Positions 62,111 to 64,000 of a stretch of DNA of 64,000 nt are shown piece after piece. Positions within the stretch are counted from its first letter, which is position 1. Each line of letters opens with the position of its first letter. Under the pieces are notes generated by a model. That model worked only from the letters and a program-made list of their open reading frames with translations, had not been told where the DNA came from and ran no database searches. The stretch is from Candidatus Eisenbacteria bacterium (GTDB lineage Bacteria; Eisenbacteria; RBG-16-71-46; JACRLI01). The stretch is taken from assembly GCA_016235265.1 (NCBI GenBank), contig JACRLI010000003.1:1-64000 (forward strand), given 5' to 3'. The position numbers and the translations under genes were made by a program.

Positions 62111-62467
62111 TCAGGCGTGGGCGGAGCGGGCCACTTCGACCAGCTGGGTGAACCCGGCGGCGTCCTTCACCGCGAGCTCGGCCAGGATCTTGCGGTCGAT
62201 CTCCACGTTGGCCAGGCGCAGGCCGTGGATCAGCGCGTTGTACGTGATCCCGTTCATCCGTGCGGCGGCGTTGATGCGCTGGATCCACAGGGCGCGGAAC
62301 TCGCGCTTCTTGGTGCGACGGTGCTCGTAGGAGTAGCGCAGGGCGCGGAACAGCGTCTCGCGCGCGGTCTGGTAGAGGCGGCTGCGGCCCCCGAAGTTGC
62401 CCTTGGTCTGCTTGAGCACCTTGCGGCGCTTGGCGCGGCCCGGGACAACGGTTTTGGCTCTCGGCAT
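62111..62467 (-). CDS. rplT: ribosomal protein L20
   Basis: A 118-residue basic protein. RRKVLKQTKGNFGGRSRLYQ, TARETLFRALRYSYEHRRTKKR and IQRINAAARMNGITYNALIH are diagnostic. L20 binds 23S rRNA early in assembly and in several bacteria represses its own operon by binding the infC leader. ATG at 62467, 12 bases after rpmI. Confidence 0.98.
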   Translation of the reverse strand: MPRAKTVVPGRAKRRKVLKQTKGNFGGRSRLYQTARETLFRALRYSYEHRRTKKREFRALWIQRINAAARMNGITYNALIHGLRLANVEIDRKILAELAVKDAAGFTQLVEVARSAHA

Positions 62468-62479
62468 GGTCTTCTCCCC

Positions 62480-62674
62480 TTACATTCCCAGCAGCCGACG
62501 CGCGCGCTTCGCGTCGCCCGGCTTCAGGACGACGGAACCGCCCAACTGGCGCTTGTTCTTCGAGGTCTTCGAGGTCAGCAGGTGGCGCTTGCGGGCCTGG
62601 TTGCGCACCACCTTGCCGGTGCCGGTCACGCGGTAACGTTTCGCCGCCGCGCGGTTGGACTTCATCTTGGGCAT
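62480..62674 (-). CDS. rpmI: ribosomal protein L35
   Basis: A 64-residue basic protein beginning [20 protein letters not shown] and ending in the typical RRLLGM. ATG at 62674, 20 bases after infC. Family length is 64 to 66. The much longer open frame upstream is a shadow of infC. Confidence 0.98.
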   Translation of the reverse strand: MPKMKSNRAAAKRYRVTGTGKVVRNQARKRHLLTSKTSKNKRQLGGSVVLKPGDAKRARRLLGM

Positions 62675-62694
62675 GATCGAACCTTCCTTCTGGA

Positions 62695-63300
62695 TTACTC
62701 CGGCTTCGGCGCCGCGGGCCTCGCCGGCACCGCCGCCGGCGCCTCCGCGTGCTCGCCTTCGCCTTCGCGCGGCTTGGGCTTGAGCCCCGGCTTGGGGATC
62801 AGGACCATGACGAGAATCCTGCCTTCCATGCGCGCCGGCATCTCCACCTGGCCCACGTCGGCCAGGTCGGCGGCGACGCGCTGGATGATCTTGTGGCCGA
62901 GTTCCTGGTGCGCGAGCTCGCGTCCCCGGAACGTGAGCGAGACCTTCACCTTGTCCCGCTCCGAGAGGAACTGGCGCGCGTGGTTCACCTTGAACAGGTA
63001 GTCGTGCTCCTCGACCTTCGGACGGAGCTTGACTTCCTTCATGCGCGTCACGTGCTGGTGCTTTTTCGCCTTGCGCGTCCGCTTGCTCTGCTCGTACTTG
63101 AATTTCCCGTAGTCCATGATGCGGCACACGGGGGGACGCGACGTGGGCGAAACCTCCACCAGGTCCAGCCCCGCGCTGCGCGCCATTTCCAGGGCTTCGT
63201 ACGTGGGGAGAAGGCCGACCTGCTGGCCGTCGGCACCGACCACCCGGACCTGCGGGACCCGGATGCGGTCGTTGATGCGCACTTCGGCTTGTTTGGCGAT
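62695..63300 (-). CDS. infC: translation initiation factor IF-3 with rare ATC start
   Basis: A 201-residue factor. [40 protein letters not shown] and the C-terminal domain ([25 protein letters not shown]-like [12 protein letters not shown]) are all present, plus a Pro/Ala/Glu-rich tail of ~30 residues. The start is taken as ATC at 63300, giving [12 protein letters not shown], because AGGAGG lies exactly eight bases before it. The first conventional start (GTG 63282) has no ribosome site and would trim the normal N-terminus. Non-AUG starts on infC let IF-3 repress its own synthesis by start-codon proofreading. Confidence 0.93.
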   Translation of the reverse strand: MAKQAEVRINDRIRVPQVRVVGADGQQVGLLPTYEALEMARSAGLDLVEVSPTSRPPVCRIMDYGKFKYEQSKRTRKAKKHQHVTRMKEVKLRPKVEEHDYLFKVNHARQFLSERDKVKVSLTFRGRELAHQELGHKIIQRVAADLADVGQVEMPARMEGRILVMVLIPKPGLKPKPREGEGEHAEAPAAVPARPAAPKPE

Positions 63301-63308
63301 GGGCAGTA

Positions 63309-63314
63309 CCTCCT
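63309..63314 (-). promoter_or_regulatory. Shine-Dalgarno that sets the ATC start of infC
   Basis: AGGAGG on the minus strand, eight bases before ATC 63300 and 26 before the GTG alternative. It is the strongest ribosome site in the ribosomal block and decides the unusual start. Confidence 0.85.
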
Positions 63315-63349
63315 GCTCGGGGTGGCCCCGGCGGGGAGCGCAGCCGGGG

Positions 63350-63385
63350 AAAACAAAAGGGCGAGGGTAGTCCTACCCCTCGCCC
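63350..63385 (-). terminator. attenuator-like intrinsic terminator upstream of infC
   Basis: On the minus strand GGGCGAGGGGTAG pairs with CTACCCTCGCCC (12 bp, one bulge) and is followed by TTTTGTTTT. It ends only 36 bases before the infC ribosome site, too close for a new promoter. A second hairpin (CCCCGGC/GCCGGGG, 63349 to 63326) lies between. It may end thrS transcripts partially and act as an L20- or IF3-linked attenuator for infC-rpmI-rplT. The leader back to 63535 is GC-rich with no confident promoter. Confidence 0.85.
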
Positions 63386-63535
63386 ACGGGCGTTCCAGTC
63401 CAAATCCATCGCTGTCGATGATTCGAACCCTGAAGGCGTCCAGGCGCCCGGGGGTGAGGGCTCCTCCGGCGCGCGCCGCGCCCGGGCCCTACTTTCAAGT
63501 GCCTCAACGGCTTCGCCGCGAGACATCAAGGAATA

Positions 63536-64000
63536 CTAGGCCTTCGCCGCAACCTCGGCAAGGACTTTTTTCGCCCACTCGGCGGGGGTGGTCACCCCCT
63601 CCTGGCCCCGGCGCTTGTGGCGCACCGAGACCTGGCCGGCCTCCGCCTCCCGCTTGCCCACCACCAGCATGTAGGGCACCTTCTGCAGCTCCGCGTCGCG
63701 GATCTTGTGGCCGATCTTCTCGGGCCGGCGGTCGATTTCCACCCGCAGTCCCTGCGCCCGCAGCTCCGTCGCCACGCCCTCCGAATACGGCAGCAGGTCG
63801 TCGTTCATGGGCAGGATCATGGCCTGCACCGGCGCCAGCCACACCGGGAACTCCGCGGCCACGTGCTCGATGTAGTTGCCCACGAAGCGCTCCATGGAGC
63901 CCAGCAGCGCCCGGTGGACCATGATCACCTCGTGGTCCTTGCCGTCGGCCGCGGTGTAGGTGACGTCGAAGCGCTTGGGCAGGTTCAGGTCCACCTGGAT
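63536..64000 (-). CDS. thrS: threonyl-tRNA synthetase, C-terminal part
   Basis: The last ~154 residues, entering at the window edge in frame (IQVDLNLPKRFDVTYT). MVHRALLGSMERFVGNYIEH is class II motif 3, followed by the anticodon-binding domain (FPVWLAPVQAMILPMNDDLL, DRRPEKIGHKIRDAELQKVP, YMLVVGKREAEAGQVSVRHK). The gene order thrS-infC-rpmI-rplT-pheS-pheT is classical. TAG stop at 63536. Confidence 0.97.
   Translation of the reverse strand: MQVDLNLPKRFDVTYTAADGKDHEVIMVHRALLGSMERFVGNYIEHVAAEFPVWLAPVQAMILPMNDDLLPYSEGVATELRAQGLRVEIDRRPEKIGHKIRDAELQKVPYMLVVGKREAEAGQVSVRHKRRGQEGVTTPAEWAKKVLAEVAAKA

Noticed and set aside
63386..63535. A confident promoter for infC in the thrS-infC gap
   Set aside because: TTGATG and TTGAGG hexamers exist near 63500 to 63520, but no -10 box at proper spacing was found.

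Overview
The window is high-GC bacterial chromosome in which every supportable gene lies on the minus strand. It is best read from 64000 down to 1. The secreted proteins carry C-terminal FlgD-like/type IX-like sorting domains (ending in xYFYRxxx...R) and there is a PorV-like outer-membrane protein. With the very high GC and GTG-rich starts, this suggests a Gram-negative member of the FCB superphylum, for example a Candidatus Eisenbacteria-like lineage. That placement is inference. No stretch longer than 300 bases lacks a gene, and there are no insertion sequences, CRISPR arrays or phage genes.

Region 1 (64000 to 41158) is housekeeping: thrS (partial), an attenuator-like terminator, infC (probable ATC start), rpmI, rplT, pheS, pheT, a small coiled-coil gene, zapA, a 6S-like RNA, rny, a YmdB-type phosphodiesterase, folD, xseA, xseB, a prenyl synthase lacking its first Asp-rich motif, a divergent PAP2 protein, dxs, nadK, recN, then trpE-G-D-C-F-B (no trpA) ending 18 bases before tRNA-Arg(CCG).

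Region 2 (40990 to 15543) looks like an alpha-glucan (starch/glycogen-type) acquisition locus. It holds a secreted GH13 amylase, an esterase-like protein with an N-terminal CBM20-type domain, a 1411-residue secreted GH57-like protein, a PorV-like protein and two beta-barrel proteins (one with an N-terminal CBM48 domain). It also holds a frameshifted CBM48 lipoprotein, a lipoprotein with three starch-binding-like modules, a small secreted CBM48 protein, a MalE-F-G importer, two secreted proteins with CBM9/DOMON-like beta-sandwich modules, and a MalK-type ATPase. No SusC/SusD pair is seen, so surface binding appears to rest on repeated small glucan-binding modules. An M28 peptidase and ubiE, coupled by overlap, follow.

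Region 3 (12907 to 1) holds a small membrane protein, a GGDEF diguanylate cyclase, and a polysaccharide export operon with a near-consensus promoter: Wza-like exporter, Wzz-like co-polymerase, CpsD-type kinase, UDP-HexNAc dehydrogenase, UDP-HexNAc epimerase, glycosyltransferase, flippase, ligase/polymerase and two more glycosyltransferases (the last cut by the window edge). The dehydrogenase/epimerase pair suggests a GalNAcA-type uronic acid in the polymer.

Genes are packed tightly. At least twelve junctions use a GTGA stop/start overlap and three use ATGA, implying widespread translational coupling.
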